From a virus, in IMG/VR virus record IMGVR_UViG_3300047089_000113, positions 1 to 64,000 of that record: a DNA stretch of 64,000 bases; one strand, written 5' to 3'. The notes below the pieces were generated by a model. That model made no database searches. It was given only the letters and a program-made list of their open reading frames with translations, and had not been told where the DNA came from. Every line of letters begins with the position of its first letter. Position 1 is the first letter of the stretch. The translations under genes were made by a program, and so were the position numbers. Positions 34,407-41,964 of the stretch are shown in pieces.

Positions 34407-36062
34407 CTACTTCCATTCCCGCCGGTTGGGGCTCTGCCCGTCCGGGGTGTCATCCTCGGCCGGGGCGAACGTATCCAGGGACCAGTCACTGCCGCCATCG
34501 TAGGCTCCCCCGTGAGCCTCGGCCAGCCTGCGCTGCGCCCTGGTGCCGGTCGGGCTGAACGTCGAGTCGGCCAGGTGACCGGTCACGTCGGTGCCGGTGT
34601 TCAGGTCATCGGCGCGTATCCACTCGCGCTTGCCGCCTGCTACCGGCGGGCCGAACCAGGTGTCCAGGAACGGGTAGCAGCCCCAGACGAGGGAGTCGAG
34701 CCGGTCGGGGGAGCGCTCACCAGCCGCCCCGGTGAAGCTGCACATCTGGTCTTCCAGCTCCACGAAGCGCTCGGTGTCGGTGTGCCAGATCCGCTCGCTG
34801 GTCCTGGCGTCGGTGATCTGGTAGGTGACCTGCCGCTGGCAGTGCCGGACGATCTTGCGCTCGTACAGCGCGCTCACCGGCTCGGCGCGGGTCCGCTTGG
34901 CCTGGCTGGCGTGCACCTCGCGGTACTTGCACCGGCCGGTCTCCTTCATCACCTGCTCGAACGTGGCGCTCAGCCAGCCGCCGCCGTGGTTCTTCTCCAC
35001 CACCAGCGTGGCGTCCAGCTCCTGGGCCTTCTTGATCACCCGCTTGGCGAACATGACCGGGCTCTCCTGCCCGCCCCAGCTCTCGATCACGTACAGGTGC
35101 GGGTCGTCTATCAGCCCGCGCGCCACGATGGTGTACGCCTGCTCGTCGGAGTCCTCCCGGCCGTCGCTCGGGTCCACGCCGATGAAGACCTGGGTCAGCC
35201 AGGGCGGCCCGCCTTCCTCGCCCACGGCCGGGCACTGGCTGGCCTCGATCAGCTCGCGGGTCCACAGCGCGTTGGCGACGTCATCCAGCAGCTCGCCTTC
35301 CAGCTCCTGGCGCTCCAGCCGGGTGCCGCGCGCCGCGCCGACCACGGCGCGGTAGAACGCCTCGGACAGGTTGGCGATGTTGTCGATGGTGCGCAGCCGC
35401 CGGGTGATCACGCCGCCGTGCTCGGGCTCGTCGCGGATCAGCGACCGGATCAGCTTGCGTGCGCTCATCGAGACCTTCGGGGTGCCGGTGGCGATGATCT
35501 TGGACACGCCCTGCCGGACGGCGAACTTCAGCGACTCGCCCCAGGCCACCTCCCACTTCTTCCACAGCCCGATCTCGTCGCACCAGGCGGCGCGCAGGTT
35601 GCGGCCCTGGATGCGCAGGCCCCCCTCGTCCGCTGAGTCCACGTAGACGATCAGCCCGGAGTGCAGCACCACCTGCCCGTAGGTGCGCCAGGCGCTGCGC
35701 ACGATGTGCGACTTGTGGTCCTTGACCTCGGCCATCGAGGTGCCCAGCGCCCGCAGGATGCCGGATTCGCCCTCGACGCACTTGGTCCAGGCGTCGGCGT
35801 AGGTGGGCGCGATGATGCCGTACTCGCCCTCGGTGTCGGTGTCGTCCAGGATGATGTCTGCCAGCCCCTGAGCCCCGGCGCGGGTCTTGCCGCTGCCCCG
35901 GCCGCCCTGGAGATAGAACACGCGCCACGGGTCGGCCAGCGGCGGCAGCACCTGCTCGGGCCGGGCCACCCCGGAGCGCCAGCGGACGCGCGGGTCCTTG
36001 ACCGGCTCAGCCAGCCGCTCGTCCCACTCGGCCAGGATGACGTCATCAGCAGTGGCAGTCAT
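34407..36062 (-). CDS. Terminase large subunit
   Basis: 551 aa ATPase-nuclease that pumps DNA through the portal. Walker A GGRGSGKTRAG at residues 53-63, Walker B-like RAAWCDEIG at 157-165, coupling motif IIATGTPK at 189-196. The RNase H-like nuclease domain starts with VFIGVDPSDG (292-301) with acidic DxxD, and continues with TLVVEKNHGGGW. ATG at 36062 has no clear Shine-Dalgarno; instead a perfect inverted repeat lies 3-23 nt upstream. First of the head genes in transcription order after the putative small subunit. Confidence 0.93.
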   Translation of the reverse strand: MTATADDVILAEWDERLAEPVKDPRVRWRSGVARPEQVLPPLADPWRVFYLQGGRGSGKTRAGAQGLADIILDDTDTEGEYGIIAPTYADAWTKCVEGESGILRALGTSMAEVKDHKSHIVRSAWRTYGQVVLHSGLIVYVDSADEGGLRIQGRNLRAAWCDEIGLWKKWEVAWGESLKFAVRQGVSKIIATGTPKVSMSARKLIRSLIRDEPEHGGVITRRLRTIDNIANLSEAFYRAVVGAARGTRLERQELEGELLDDVANALWTRELIEASQCPAVGEEGGPPWLTQVFIGVDPSDGREDSDEQAYTIVARGLIDDPHLYVIESWGGQESPVMFAKRVIKKAQELDATLVVEKNHGGGWLSATFEQVMKETGRCKYREVHASQAKRTRAEPVSALYERKIVRHCQRQVTYQITDARTSERIWHTDTERFVELEDQMCSFTGAAGERSPDRLDSLVWGCYPFLDTWFGPPVAGGKREWIRADDLNTGTDVTGHLADSTFSPTGTRAQRRLAEAHGGAYDGGSDWSLDTFAPAEDDTPDGQSPNRREWK

Positions 36063-36064
36063 AT

Positions 36065-36085
36065 CAAGTGTCCGCTAGACACTTG
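36065..36085 (-). promoter_or_regulatory. Inverted repeat just upstream of the large terminase start
   Basis: CAAGTGTC-CGCTA-GACACTTG, a perfect 8-bp palindrome with a 5-nt loop, 3 nt before the terminase ATG. In mRNA it would form a hairpin over the ribosome-binding region. It may control translation of the terminase, bind a regulator, or be part of the packaging region. The rest of the gap between the terminase genes (36086-36161) shows nothing I can identify with confidence. Confidence 0.6.
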
Positions 36086-36161
36086 GTCTGGTCAGTCGCG
36101 GCGGTCATCGGTGACCAGCGTCCGGTTGAACAGCCGCCACAGCGCGCCTCTCAGGCCGTGG

Positions 36162-36893
36162 CTATGACGCCATCTTGATGTGCTTGCGGAAGGTCTCACG
36201 TGCCGCTTCCATCTTCTCGGGCGGGACGTTGGCCCTGGTGAACGCCAGGGTCAGCGCCCGGTCGAGCATGTCCAGGGTGTTCTGGCGGATGCCGACCAGC
36301 CGGGCGTCCAGGTTGAGCTTGGCGATGGCGACCAGCATCGAGCCCAGCCGTTCCATGGCCCGCTCGTACAGCACGATCTCGGCCCGCATCTGCTCGCCGG
36401 TCCTGCCCGCGTAGCGGTACTGGGCTGGCTTCAGGAGCTGCACCCGCCCCCGCAGCAGGTTCTTCCACTCGCGCATCTCCCCGGCCAGCAGCATCAGCTC
36501 AACGTAGGGGTCCTCGACCGGCCGGGGATTGGCCAGGTCGGCACCGTACTCCGCGATGATCTCGCCAGCCCGCTCGTCCGCCTGGCCGTTGATCAGCCGC
36601 AGCGCCGCGCCCTTGGACGTGTTGGAGCCCTCGTTGGCCCCGTGGTTCTTGCAGCGCGGCGGCTCGGTCCCGGCGACCGCGAAGAAGTGGCAGGCGGCCG
36701 GGGTGCCGTATTCGTGGCGGCAGCGCCGGAAGCCGGTGGCCTGCTCGGCTTCCTCCAGCAGCTCGTCGGGCATGTGGTGCAGGCAGTACTCCAGGCCCTC
36801 GACCTCGACGTTGCCGCACCGGCCGCCGCCGCGCTTGGTTCCGGCGCAGAGCGCGGTGCCGAAACCGGGAGGCGTGGGAGGTGTGCTCGGCAT
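36162..36893 (-). CDS. Putative terminase small subunit with cysteine-rich N-terminus
   Basis: 243 aa from the ATG at 36893 (a GTG at 36911 would add six residues). Residues about 16-35 hold C-GTKRGGGRC-...EYCLHH and about 60-90 CRHEYGTPAACHFF...RCKNHG, two zinc-knuckle-like clusters. The C-terminal two thirds is helical (EREWKNLLRGRVQLLKPAQY-like region, MERLGSMLVAIAKLNLDARL). A helical DNA-binding protein immediately upstream of the large terminase is the expected small subunit. The zinc clusters and helical domain resemble small terminases of actinophages. Not certain by sequence alone. Confidence 0.65.
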   Translation of the reverse strand: MPSTPPTPPGFGTALCAGTKRGGGRCGNVEVEGLEYCLHHMPDELLEEAEQATGFRRCRHEYGTPAACHFFAVAGTEPPRCKNHGANEGSNTSKGAALRLINGQADERAGEIIAEYGADLANPRPVEDPYVELMLLAGEMREWKNLLRGRVQLLKPAQYRYAGRTGEQMRAEIVLYERAMERLGSMLVAIAKLNLDARLVGIRQNTLDMLDRALTLAFTRANVPPEKMEAARETFRKHIKMAS

Positions 36894-36913
36894 GCCCTCA
36901 TTGTGCAACACGA

Positions 36914-36941
36914 GAGCCCCGCAGCCGTAGCTGCGGGGCTC
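36914..36941 (-). terminator. Strong hairpin, probable terminator
   Basis: GAGCCCCGCAG-CCGTAG-CTGCGGGGCTC, a perfect 11-bp stem with 6-nt loop. It follows the exported-protein gene on the minus strand and precedes the small terminase, so it would separate the secreted cassette from the structural operon. No long U run, as is common in high-GC hosts. Confidence 0.75.
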
Positions 36942-36959
36942 CCAGTAACCGCGTTGCCT

Positions 36960-36982
36960 GCCGCCCTCCGGTGCCGGGCGGC
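36960..36982 (-). terminator. Second hairpin after the exported-protein gene
   Basis: GCCGCCC-TCCGGTGCC-GGGCGGC, a 7-bp GC-only stem lying 13 nt after the stop of the gene at 36996. Together with the hairpin at 36914-36941 it makes a tandem terminator. Confidence 0.55.
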
Positions 36983-36995
36983 TGCGGTTAGTACC

Positions 36996-37742
36996 TCAGC
37001 GGCGGGCGAGCCCGGTGGCCCACACCTGGATGTTGGTGTAGCGCGGCGTGATCCGGTTCTGGAGGATCGGGTTGCCGCGCAGGAAGCGCAGCGAGCAGAC
37101 GCCCCTGATGGTCGGGAACACCCACTGGCCGGTCAGCAGGAAGGTGCCGTTGCCGACCGCGTTGCGGAACAGCCCGGTGCCACGGTTGAACCTCCACAGG
37201 CCGAGCTGGTTGACCGAGGCCACGCACAGCCGCAGGTCGATGCTCGGGAACGCGAGACCGGTGTGGTCCACGTTGACCGAGCGGAAGAAGCCCGGCAGGT
37301 CGAACACGTCGCGCGTGTTGGTCTGGAGGGACAGGTCATCGGAGCCGGTACCGAAGACGGGGCCGGACGCGATGACGCGGTTCTGGACCACGGTGCTGCC
37401 CAGCGCCGTGATCTGGGCGACGAACTGCTCAGGCGAGCACCGCAGCGGGTTGACCACGGGGCGCTGGTGATCGGTCGGCTTGCCGGTCGGGCTGACCGTG
37501 CGGAGATCCGGCTGGCTGGACAGGCCGTCAGTCGGGCTGACCTCATCGGTCGGGCTGACCGTGGGTGCGAAGGTGATCGGCCGGGTCGGCGCGCAGGTCT
37601 GCACCGGGCGCGGCGGCGGGGTGAACGTCTCGGTGACGGACGGCTCGGGGGTCGGCGTACCGGCGAATGCGGCAGTCGATCCCAGGCCGACCATCATGCA
37701 GGATGCGGCAGCTACTGCCAGCACATTGGTCCTGACGGACAT
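36996..37742 (-). CDS. Exported protein of unknown function (248 aa)
   Basis: 248 aa from the ATG at 37742, chosen for the AAAGGGACAAGT ribosome-binding site and because it starts a classic signal peptide (SVRTNVLAVAAASCMMVGL...STAAFA, cleavage near residue 27). Residues 28-85 are Pro/Thr-rich (TPTPEPSVTETFTPPPRP and two VSPTDEVSPTDG steps). Residues 95-248 form a compact domain with two or three Cys and the repeated style TGLFRNAVGNGTFLLTGQWV, resembling choice-of-anchor or actinobacterial secreted domains. No catalytic motif. Its own promoter with two operator-like boxes lies upstream. A lysogenic-conversion-like or host-surface role is inference. Confidence 0.72.
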   Translation of the reverse strand: MSVRTNVLAVAAASCMMVGLGSTAAFAGTPTPEPSVTETFTPPPRPVQTCAPTRPITFAPTVSPTDEVSPTDGLSSQPDLRTVSPTGKPTDHQRPVVNPLRCSPEQFVAQITALGSTVVQNRVIASGPVFGTGSDDLSLQTNTRDVFDLPGFFRSVNVDHTGLAFPSIDLRLCVASVNQLGLWRFNRGTGLFRNAVGNGTFLLTGQWVFPTIRGVCSLRFLRGNPILQNRITPRYTNIQVWATGLARR

Positions 37743-37930
37743 ACTTGTCCCTTTCGTTGTTTTACCGTGGCTGACCGAGATCCGCCCCCCCTGTATCAGC
37801 GAGGCTTTCCAGGTCATCGTGATCTCCATCGTGATCGTGGTACCAGGGCACACACCGGGTGCCCGCGTTTACACTACACGCCCCCCAGGGGGTGTTGACA
37901 CGCTTCCGATCACGAAACGATCACGAACGC
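37743..37930 (-). promoter_or_regulatory. Promoter region with two operator-like boxes
   Basis: Contains GTGTTGACAC (37892-37901) and a CGTTTACAC half-site (37866-37874) with a TAGTGT hexamer on the minus strand between them. A C6/G5 palindrome CCCCCC-A-GGGGG... sits between the boxes. The arrangement would place the boxes over -35 and +1 of a minus-strand promoter driving the exported protein. No gene seen in this stretch. Confidence 0.55.
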
Positions 37931-38377
37931 TCATATAAAACGCATAGCCATCGTAGGCTCGTAGCTTCCCGGCCACCACCGTGACCAGCCCACTGTTGTC
38001 CCGCTGTGATGCGCGCCGAAGCTCATGTTCGTCCAGATCGTGGCGAACTCGACGTGCCCGGAGCCGAAGAACAGCAGGTCACCGCGCCGGGCATCGGCAA
38101 GCGGTATCCGCACCAGGTGAGCGGTGCCGCCGAGCATGGCGTAGGTGGAGTGCGGCAGGCTGATGCCGTGCTGCGCCGCCGCCCAGACCACGAGCCCGGA
38201 GCAGTCGAACGCGCCCGGCCCGGCCGCGCCGTAGGAGTACCAGGCACCGGTACGCGATTCGGCGGTGTCCAGGATCGAGCCGCCGAGGCTGCCGGTGCTA
38301 GCGTGCGCGGCCGGTGCGGTGATCAGGAAGCTGGCCATCAGCGTGATGGCAGCCAGCAACCACGCATAGCGCCGCAT
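37931..38377 (-). CDS. Exported NlpC/P60-like endopeptidase
   Basis: 148 aa. Signal peptide at residues 1-26 (MRRYAWLLAAITLMASFLIT, cleavage after AHA). Mature part is an NlpC/P60 papain-like domain: Cys59 in FDCSGLVVWAAAQHG, PHSTYAMLGG, RRGDLLFFGSGHVEF with His108, as in gamma-D-glutamyl-L-diamino acid endopeptidases of actinobacteria. It would cleave peptidoglycan peptides outside the membrane. Three nt separate it from the transglycosylase-like gene, so both probably act together. Shorter than chromosomal NlpC proteins, lacking a coiled N-terminal domain. Confidence 0.87.
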   Translation of the reverse strand: MRRYAWLLAAITLMASFLITAPAAHASTGSLGGSILDTAESRTGAWYSYGAAGPGAFDCSGLVVWAAAQHGISLPHSTYAMLGGTAHLVRIPLADARRGDLLFFGSGHVEFATIWTNMSFGAHHSGTTVGWSRWWPGSYEPTMAMRFI

Positions 38378-38380
38378 GGC

Positions 38381-39265
38381 TCAGCACCCGCCGCTGGCGG
38401 CCCAGGCCGAGTAGCCGGACTGGGCCACCTGCTGGTGGTACGCCTGGTTCTGCTCGGCCACGCTGGCGTTCTGAGCCAGCCCGGAGTGCCCGAGCCCCTG
38501 CCAGGTCGATGGCAGGAACTGGTAGAGACCGCCCGCCCCGCTGGACGGGTTGACCGCGCGGGCGTTGCCGCCGGACTCGTCCGCGATGATGTGCGACTGG
38601 CAGCCGCCCGAGCCCCGGTAGCTGGAGTTGCTGTAGCTCCTGGACCTGCTGCCCCGGTAGACGGTTACCGCGCGGTAGGCGTGGCCGCTGCTGCGGGGCT
38701 GCGCCCACCCGGCTGGCGGGTGGTCCAGGTCGAGCCCGTCGCCGTCGCCGTCGCCCCACAGGAACGGGCCGTGGTGCGCGGGCTGCGCGTGCCAGGTATA
38801 GGCCGCCGTGGTGACCGCTCTCGGCGTCATCGACTGGGCGTACTTCAGCTCGGCTGGCAGGTAGGCGCAGTTGAGCGCCAGTTCCTGGCCGATCCTCAGC
38901 ACGTTGGCGTTGCGCGCGGTCAGGTGCGCGGCGCGGCTGGCGGCGTAGATGCCGGTCCACATCCGGGCCTGGCCGTGGCAGGCGTTGACCGCTACCGATG
39001 AGATCGACTCGCCAGCCCGCACCGTGTGCAGGGCCAGTGCCCGGTCGGCGTGCGCGCGGGCGGCGTGCAGCACCGATCGCACGGCCAGCCGCATCACGCT
39101 GGCATCCCGGCTAGAGTGCAGGTCAGGGGTGTCCCGTACGCCCGTGGCAGCCGCGTGGGACGGGGCGGCGCTGATCAGGCCGGGCAGCACCGCGATGAGA
39201 GAGATCCAGGCCCACCGGAGATTACGGCGGATAGCGGCGGGCAGGTGCGCAGATATGCGCTGCAT
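38381..39265 (-). CDS. Exported transglycosylase (Rpf/SLT-like) with LysM-like domain
   Basis: 294 aa. Twin-basic N-terminus and hydrophobic segment (RWAWISLIAVLPGLISAAP) form a signal peptide, cleavage near residue 39. Residues 78-135 look like LysM (HTVRAGESISSVAVNACHG, NVLRIGQELALNC). Residues 170-182 are WGDGDGDGLDLDH. The C-terminal 75 residues are a lysozyme-like domain of the actinobacterial transglycosylase/resuscitation-promoting type: IIADESGGNARAVNP with catalytic-type Glu230, SSGAGGLYQFLPSTWQGLG. It should cut glycan strands outside the cell. A TTTCGC ribosome-binding region is weak. Confidence 0.85.
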   Translation of the reverse strand: MQRISAHLPAAIRRNLRWAWISLIAVLPGLISAAPSHAAATGVRDTPDLHSSRDASVMRLAVRSVLHAARAHADRALALHTVRAGESISSVAVNACHGQARMWTGIYAASRAAHLTARNANVLRIGQELALNCAYLPAELKYAQSMTPRAVTTAAYTWHAQPAHHGPFLWGDGDGDGLDLDHPPAGWAQPRSSGHAYRAVTVYRGSRSRSYSNSSYRGSGGCQSHIIADESGGNARAVNPSSGAGGLYQFLPSTWQGLGHSGLAQNASVAEQNQAYHQQVAQSGYSAWAASGGC

Positions 39266-39495
39266 GTGTACCCTTTTCGCAGAGATGGCCGCTACTCGGG
39301 GGGATTTCCAGGTCTTGCCCCTTGCAGCGCTGTGTCCTCACCGACGATAACAAGACGGCCTCGCGCTGTCCTGGCTTTGCCGGTGTCACATGCGAGAGCC
39401 CAGGACCCGCCGCTAAGGCGGGCCTGGGCTCTCGTTCAGGCACGAGCTGATTTTGACCGCATGGCCAGCCAGCCTAACCCCGTGTACCCGGCTCA
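39266..39495. other. Intergenic region between the secreted cassette and the small-gene block
   Basis: 230 nt without a convincing gene. It contains a very strong hairpin (separate entry) and an AT-richer segment (GATAACAAGACGG near 39345) that may be part of a minus-strand promoter for the gene at 39265. Small ORFs here are frame shadows. Confidence 0.5.
39393..39434 (-). terminator. Long hairpin terminator
   Basis: CGAGAGCCCAGG-a-CCCGCC gctaa GGCGGG-CCTGGGCTCTCG: an 18-bp stem with one bulge, 62 nt after the last gene of the block to the right. It would end minus-strand transcription of the 39.5-41.9 kb genes. Confidence 0.8.
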
Positions 39496-39783
39496 TCAAG
39501 CGTGCGGGTACCGGCACAGCGCCTCGATGCACCGCCCGTCGTTGTGGAAGAACAAGCTGACCTGGGACGCGATGTCGCACACCCGGCAGGCCGGGTCCTC
39601 CTTGTCGTGCGCGGGGCAGATGACGTCCACGCAGAGGACCGGCCAGGCGCGACCGCCCGGACACGTTCTCCAGCCGGTGGCGATGTGGTACCAGTCAGGC
39701 ACCGTGACCAGCACGTACCCGCTCCGCGCGAAGCCGGTGCAGTCGCGGATGCGCTCGCCGCAGCGGGCGCAGCGCGAGATCAC
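39496..39783 (-). CDS. Small cysteine-rich protein, zinc-binding (95 aa)
   Basis: 95 aa with GTG start at 39783 forming GTGA with the previous stop; the longer upstream frame is shadow. Eight cysteines: CARCGERIRDC at residues 5-15, then C41, C51 and C56, CRVCD at 66-70 and C85/C90 near the end, with His59. Pattern of two zinc ribbons. Actinophage genomes carry many such small proteins; no function recognised. Confidence 0.65.
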   Translation of the reverse strand: MISRCARCGERIRDCTGFARSGYVLVTVPDWYHIATGWRTCPGGRAWPVLCVDVICPAHDKEDPACRVCDIASQVSLFFHNDGRCIEALCRYPHA

Positions 39784-40379
39784 TTCAGCTTGAAGCGGTA
39801 GATGACCCCCGCGATCCAGACCAGCAGCCCGATCAGGTGCTGCCCGGCGGCCATCAGCGCGCACCCGGAGAACACGATGGCCATCGCGGTGGCCCGGTCC
39901 CAGTGCCGCTCCCGCCGTGGTGCCGGGACGGGCCTCGGCGGGAGCGGGGCCGGGGCCATGATGCGCAGCTCGTCGCACCACTGGCACAGCTCCGCGCCAG
40001 CCGGTCCCTTGACCTGCTCGTTCTCGGTCCCGCAGCCGGTGCAGGCACCGTCATGCCAGCCCTCGGCCAGCCTGCGGCGGTGCTCGCGCAGCGCGGCTTC
40101 CTCGACCGGCAGCGGGACGCCAAGGCCGTACGATGCCCGCATGTTGGCCTCGTTCGCCCGGATGTGCCAGTGGAACGGGCACTGGCAGTCCGGCCCGCCG
40201 TCGCAGGCCGGGTACGGCGGGTACTTCGGCCGGGCCTCGTTCTCCAGCCGCCTGACCTCAGCGGCCAGCTCCCGGTTATCCCGCATGAGCTGGTCGGCCG
40301 CCTCGGTGTCGAGCTTGCGCATCGCCTCGCGCAGCGCGTTCTCGGCCTGGCGCTCGGGGTGCTCTACCTCGCCGTCCAT
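39780..40379 (-). CDS. Membrane-anchored coiled-coil/zinc-finger protein (199 aa)
   Basis: 199 aa. Residues 10-50 form a coiled coil (LREAMRKLDTEAADQLMRDN then RELAAEVRRLENEARPK). Residues 58-70 carry CDGGPDCQCPFHWH, and 113-135 CTGCGTENEQV...CQWCD, zinc-like. The C-terminus has two membrane segments (AMAIVFSGCALMAAGQHLI and GLLVWIAGVIYRF) and ends in RFKLK. Unknown role at the membrane. Confidence 0.62.
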   Translation of the reverse strand: MDGEVEHPERQAENALREAMRKLDTEAADQLMRDNRELAAEVRRLENEARPKYPPYPACDGGPDCQCPFHWHIRANEANMRASYGLGVPLPVEEAALREHRRRLAEGWHDGACTGCGTENEQVKGPAGAELCQWCDELRIMAPAPLPPRPVPAPRRERHWDRATAMAIVFSGCALMAAGQHLIGLLVWIAGVIYRFKLK

Positions 40380-40642
40380 GTCTGGTCCTCGCCTAGCACG
40401 TAGTCCCGCCGCTGGCCGTCAGTCTCGCGCAACACGGTACCGGGGTCTTCCTCGCGGCAGATCGCCATGGCTTCCTGGATATGGCTGGTCTTGACGTGGA
40501 TCGTGTGGTGGTCGGCCTGCATGTTGTCCATCTCGCCGCGCAGCCGGGCGGTCTCGGCCTCCAGCTCCGCGATGCGCTCGCGCATCCACTGGAGCCGGGC
40601 GACCGGGACCTCCACCATCGGCTCGTCGTCAAGTGCTGTCAT
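40364..40642 (-). CDS. Small coiled-coil protein (92 aa)
   Basis: 92 aa. Residues 10-45 are a heptad coil (LQWMRERIAELEAETARLRG), followed by HHTIHVKTSHIQEAM and a C-terminal RRDYVLGEDQTW segment. It overlaps the downstream gene by 16 nt and the upstream gene by 14 nt. Function unknown. Confidence 0.62.
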   Translation of the reverse strand: MTALDDEPMVEVPVARLQWMRERIAELEAETARLRGEMDNMQADHHTIHVKTSHIQEAMAICREEDPGTVLRETDGQRRDYVLGEDQTWTAR

Positions 40643-41165
40643 CGTGCACCGCCTCGGGCTCGTCGGCCATGACGTTGGCCGCGTGCGCCATCAGCGTCAG
40701 GAGCTGGTCGGCCCCCTCGATGGCGCTGCGCTTGATCTCCCTCGGCTCGACCGCGCCGGGGTGGGTGTCCGACATCCACCCCGCGAACGCGGCGAACCGC
40801 TCCGGGTCGCTGTGCACCCACTCCGTGGTGAAGGACCCGACCGCCAGCGCCCCGGCGCTCTGCTCCAGGCCGTCATCGTCCGGCGTGTGCGGGATCACGA
40901 CCTGGAACGTCGCCAGCGGCCCCTGGTGGCGCAGCAGCTTCTGCCCGATGATGGTCAGCGCCATCTCGGACATCTCCAGCGCCTTGGCGTCCACCCGGTC
41001 AGGGTTGAACGGGGTCTTGGCCTTCCTGGCGGCCTGCTGGAGCTGTACGACCAGCACGGGGTCCTCGCGGATCATCTGGAGCGCGATCACCGCGATCATG
41101 TGCGCGGTGCTGGCGGACGCCGCCGCCTGGCTGGTGCCCATCTTGATGCGGTCTCCCATCGTCAT
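40629..41165 (-). CDS. Conserved-looking cytoplasmic protein (178 aa)
   Basis: 178 aa from the ATG at 41165 (MTMGDRIKMGTSQAAASAS), ATGA overlap with the upstream stop. Residues 20-50 helix (MIAVIALQMIREDPVLVVQL), 65-100 NPDRVDAKALEMSEMALTII, 110-135 TFQVVIPHTPDDDG, then a helix ending in QLLTLMAHAANVMADE. No catalytic motif seen. Genes of this type occur in actinophage early blocks without known function. Confidence 0.6.
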   Translation of the reverse strand: MTMGDRIKMGTSQAAASASTAHMIAVIALQMIREDPVLVVQLQQAARKAKTPFNPDRVDAKALEMSEMALTIIGQKLLRHQGPLATFQVVIPHTPDDDGLEQSAGALAVGSFTTEWVHSDPERFAAFAGWMSDTHPGAVEPREIKRSAIEGADQLLTLMAHAANVMADEPEAVHDDST

Positions 41166-41482
41166 CGTGTCTTGGCTTTCCCGGCGGCGGATTCCAGCCG
41201 GGCGACGGCGGCCTTCTCGTACGGCGTCAGCGTGACCTGGTGCTTCACGCGCTCCAGGATCAGCTCGATGTCGCGGACCTGCACGGTGCCGCCCAGCAGG
41301 ACGACGTTGTTCGCCCACTCCAGCGGCGGGGATTCCTTGCCGTCGCGCATCAGCGCGTCCAGCTCGGCCCAGGCGCGGGTGAACGCCTCGGCCGCCTCGT
41401 GCTCAGGGCGCGAGCGCGGCTCGGTCTGCTCCCATTCGAGCATCTGGGCGTTGACCTCGTTGCGCAGGTCGTCGGCCTTCAC
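41162..41482 (-). CDS. Small helical protein (106 aa)
   Basis: 106 aa with GTG at 41482 (GTGA overlap). VKADDLRNEVNAQMLEWEQT at the start, then ALMRDGKESPPLEWANNVVL, VQVRDIELILERVKHQVTLT and a short helix to the end. Mixed acidic and helical. No family recognised. Confidence 0.6.
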   Translation of the reverse strand: MKADDLRNEVNAQMLEWEQTEPRSRPEHEAAEAFTRAWAELDALMRDGKESPPLEWANNVVLLGGTVQVRDIELILERVKHQVTLTPYEKAAVARLESAAGKAKTR

Positions 41483-41769
41483 TGTCCCCTCACCACGACT
41501 TTCGCGGGCCAGGAGTACAGGTGCCACACCAGGCCCTCGCGGGTGCGCGGCGCGGTGCCGACGTACGTCCCGCCCTCGGGGACGGGGTGACCGGTGCCGA
41601 TCACCAGGAACTTGAATGCGTACTCGGGCAGGGTGTCGTCGTGCTCGGCCCAGAACTCCACGTCGCGGGGCTCGCCCGGCCCGTTGGCCACCGATAGCAG
41701 CCTGCCGGTCAGCTTGTGCTCGTGCACCCGGTCATCCACCGGCACCTTGTAGCGGTAGATCGTCCTCAT
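41479..41769 (-). CDS. DUF7352-like small phage protein (96 aa)
   Basis: 96 aa. The plan MRTIYRYKVPVDDRVHEHKL, then NGPGEPRDVEFWAEHD, FKFLVIGTGHPVPEGGTYVG and GLVWHLYS is the conserved signature of a small protein widespread in actinobacteriophages (start xxIYKYxVPVDD, GTGHP box, LVWHLF end), listed as DUF7352 as far as I recall. Function unknown, beta-rich fold. Confidence 0.75.
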   Translation of the reverse strand: MRTIYRYKVPVDDRVHEHKLTGRLLSVANGPGEPRDVEFWAEHDDTLPEYAFKFLVIGTGHPVPEGGTYVGTAPRTREGLVWHLYSWPAKVVVRGQ

Positions 41770-41894
41770 GACTGCGCCGCCGTCTCGTAGGTCTTGGTCA
41801 GCTCGCCGTAGAGCCCGGCCAGCTCGTCGTAGAGCCTGGCCTGCTCCAGGGTCAGGCGCTCGATCTCGCGGTAGATCCTCACGCGCTCGTTCAC
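41766..41894 (-). CDS. Very small helical protein (42 aa)
   Basis: GTG start at 41894 with GAGGGAGAA 6 nt upstream. VNERVRIYREIERLTLEQAR followed by LYDELAGLYGELTKTYETAA. One amphipathic helix, first gene after the promoter at 41934-41960, ending in an ATGA overlap with the DUF7352-like gene. Confidence 0.62.
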   Translation of the reverse strand: MNERVRIYREIERLTLEQARLYDELAGLYGELTKTYETAAQS

Positions 41895-41964
41895 GGTATG
41901 TTCTCCCTCATCGTTGCCGCCGGGTCTCGGCGGGTGTTTACACCCTACAGCGTATCGTGGGCTT
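41895..41964. promoter_or_regulatory. Divergent promoter/operator region
   Basis: On the minus strand: TGTCAC (41972-41967), 17 nt, TAGGGT, then GTGTAAACAC (41943-41934), a CCGCCG-AGACC-CGGCGG hairpin and the leader AACGATGAGGGAG before the GTG at 41894. On the plus strand TATCGT (41953-41958) lies 6 nt before the GTG at 41965, as in leaderless actinobacterial genes. It therefore likely drives both directions and is controlled by the GTGTTTACAC operator. Confidence 0.65.

Noticed and set aside
1-36000. Numerous long plus-strand ORFs mirroring the structural genes (for example 1525-4806 and 9204-10463)
   Set aside because: They are Arg/Pro/Gly-rich, lack domain logic and lie opposite well-recognised minus-strand genes; high GC content keeps the antisense frames open.
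36063-36161. Possible tiny gene between terminase genes (reading ...LWRLFNRTLVTDDRRD)
   Set aside because: It looks coding-like but no ATG/GTG/TTG start is available in frame, so it is not listed.
37480-37938. 152-aa plus-strand ORF over the exported protein
   Set aside because: Antisense shadow of the Pro/Thr-rich segment and promoter.
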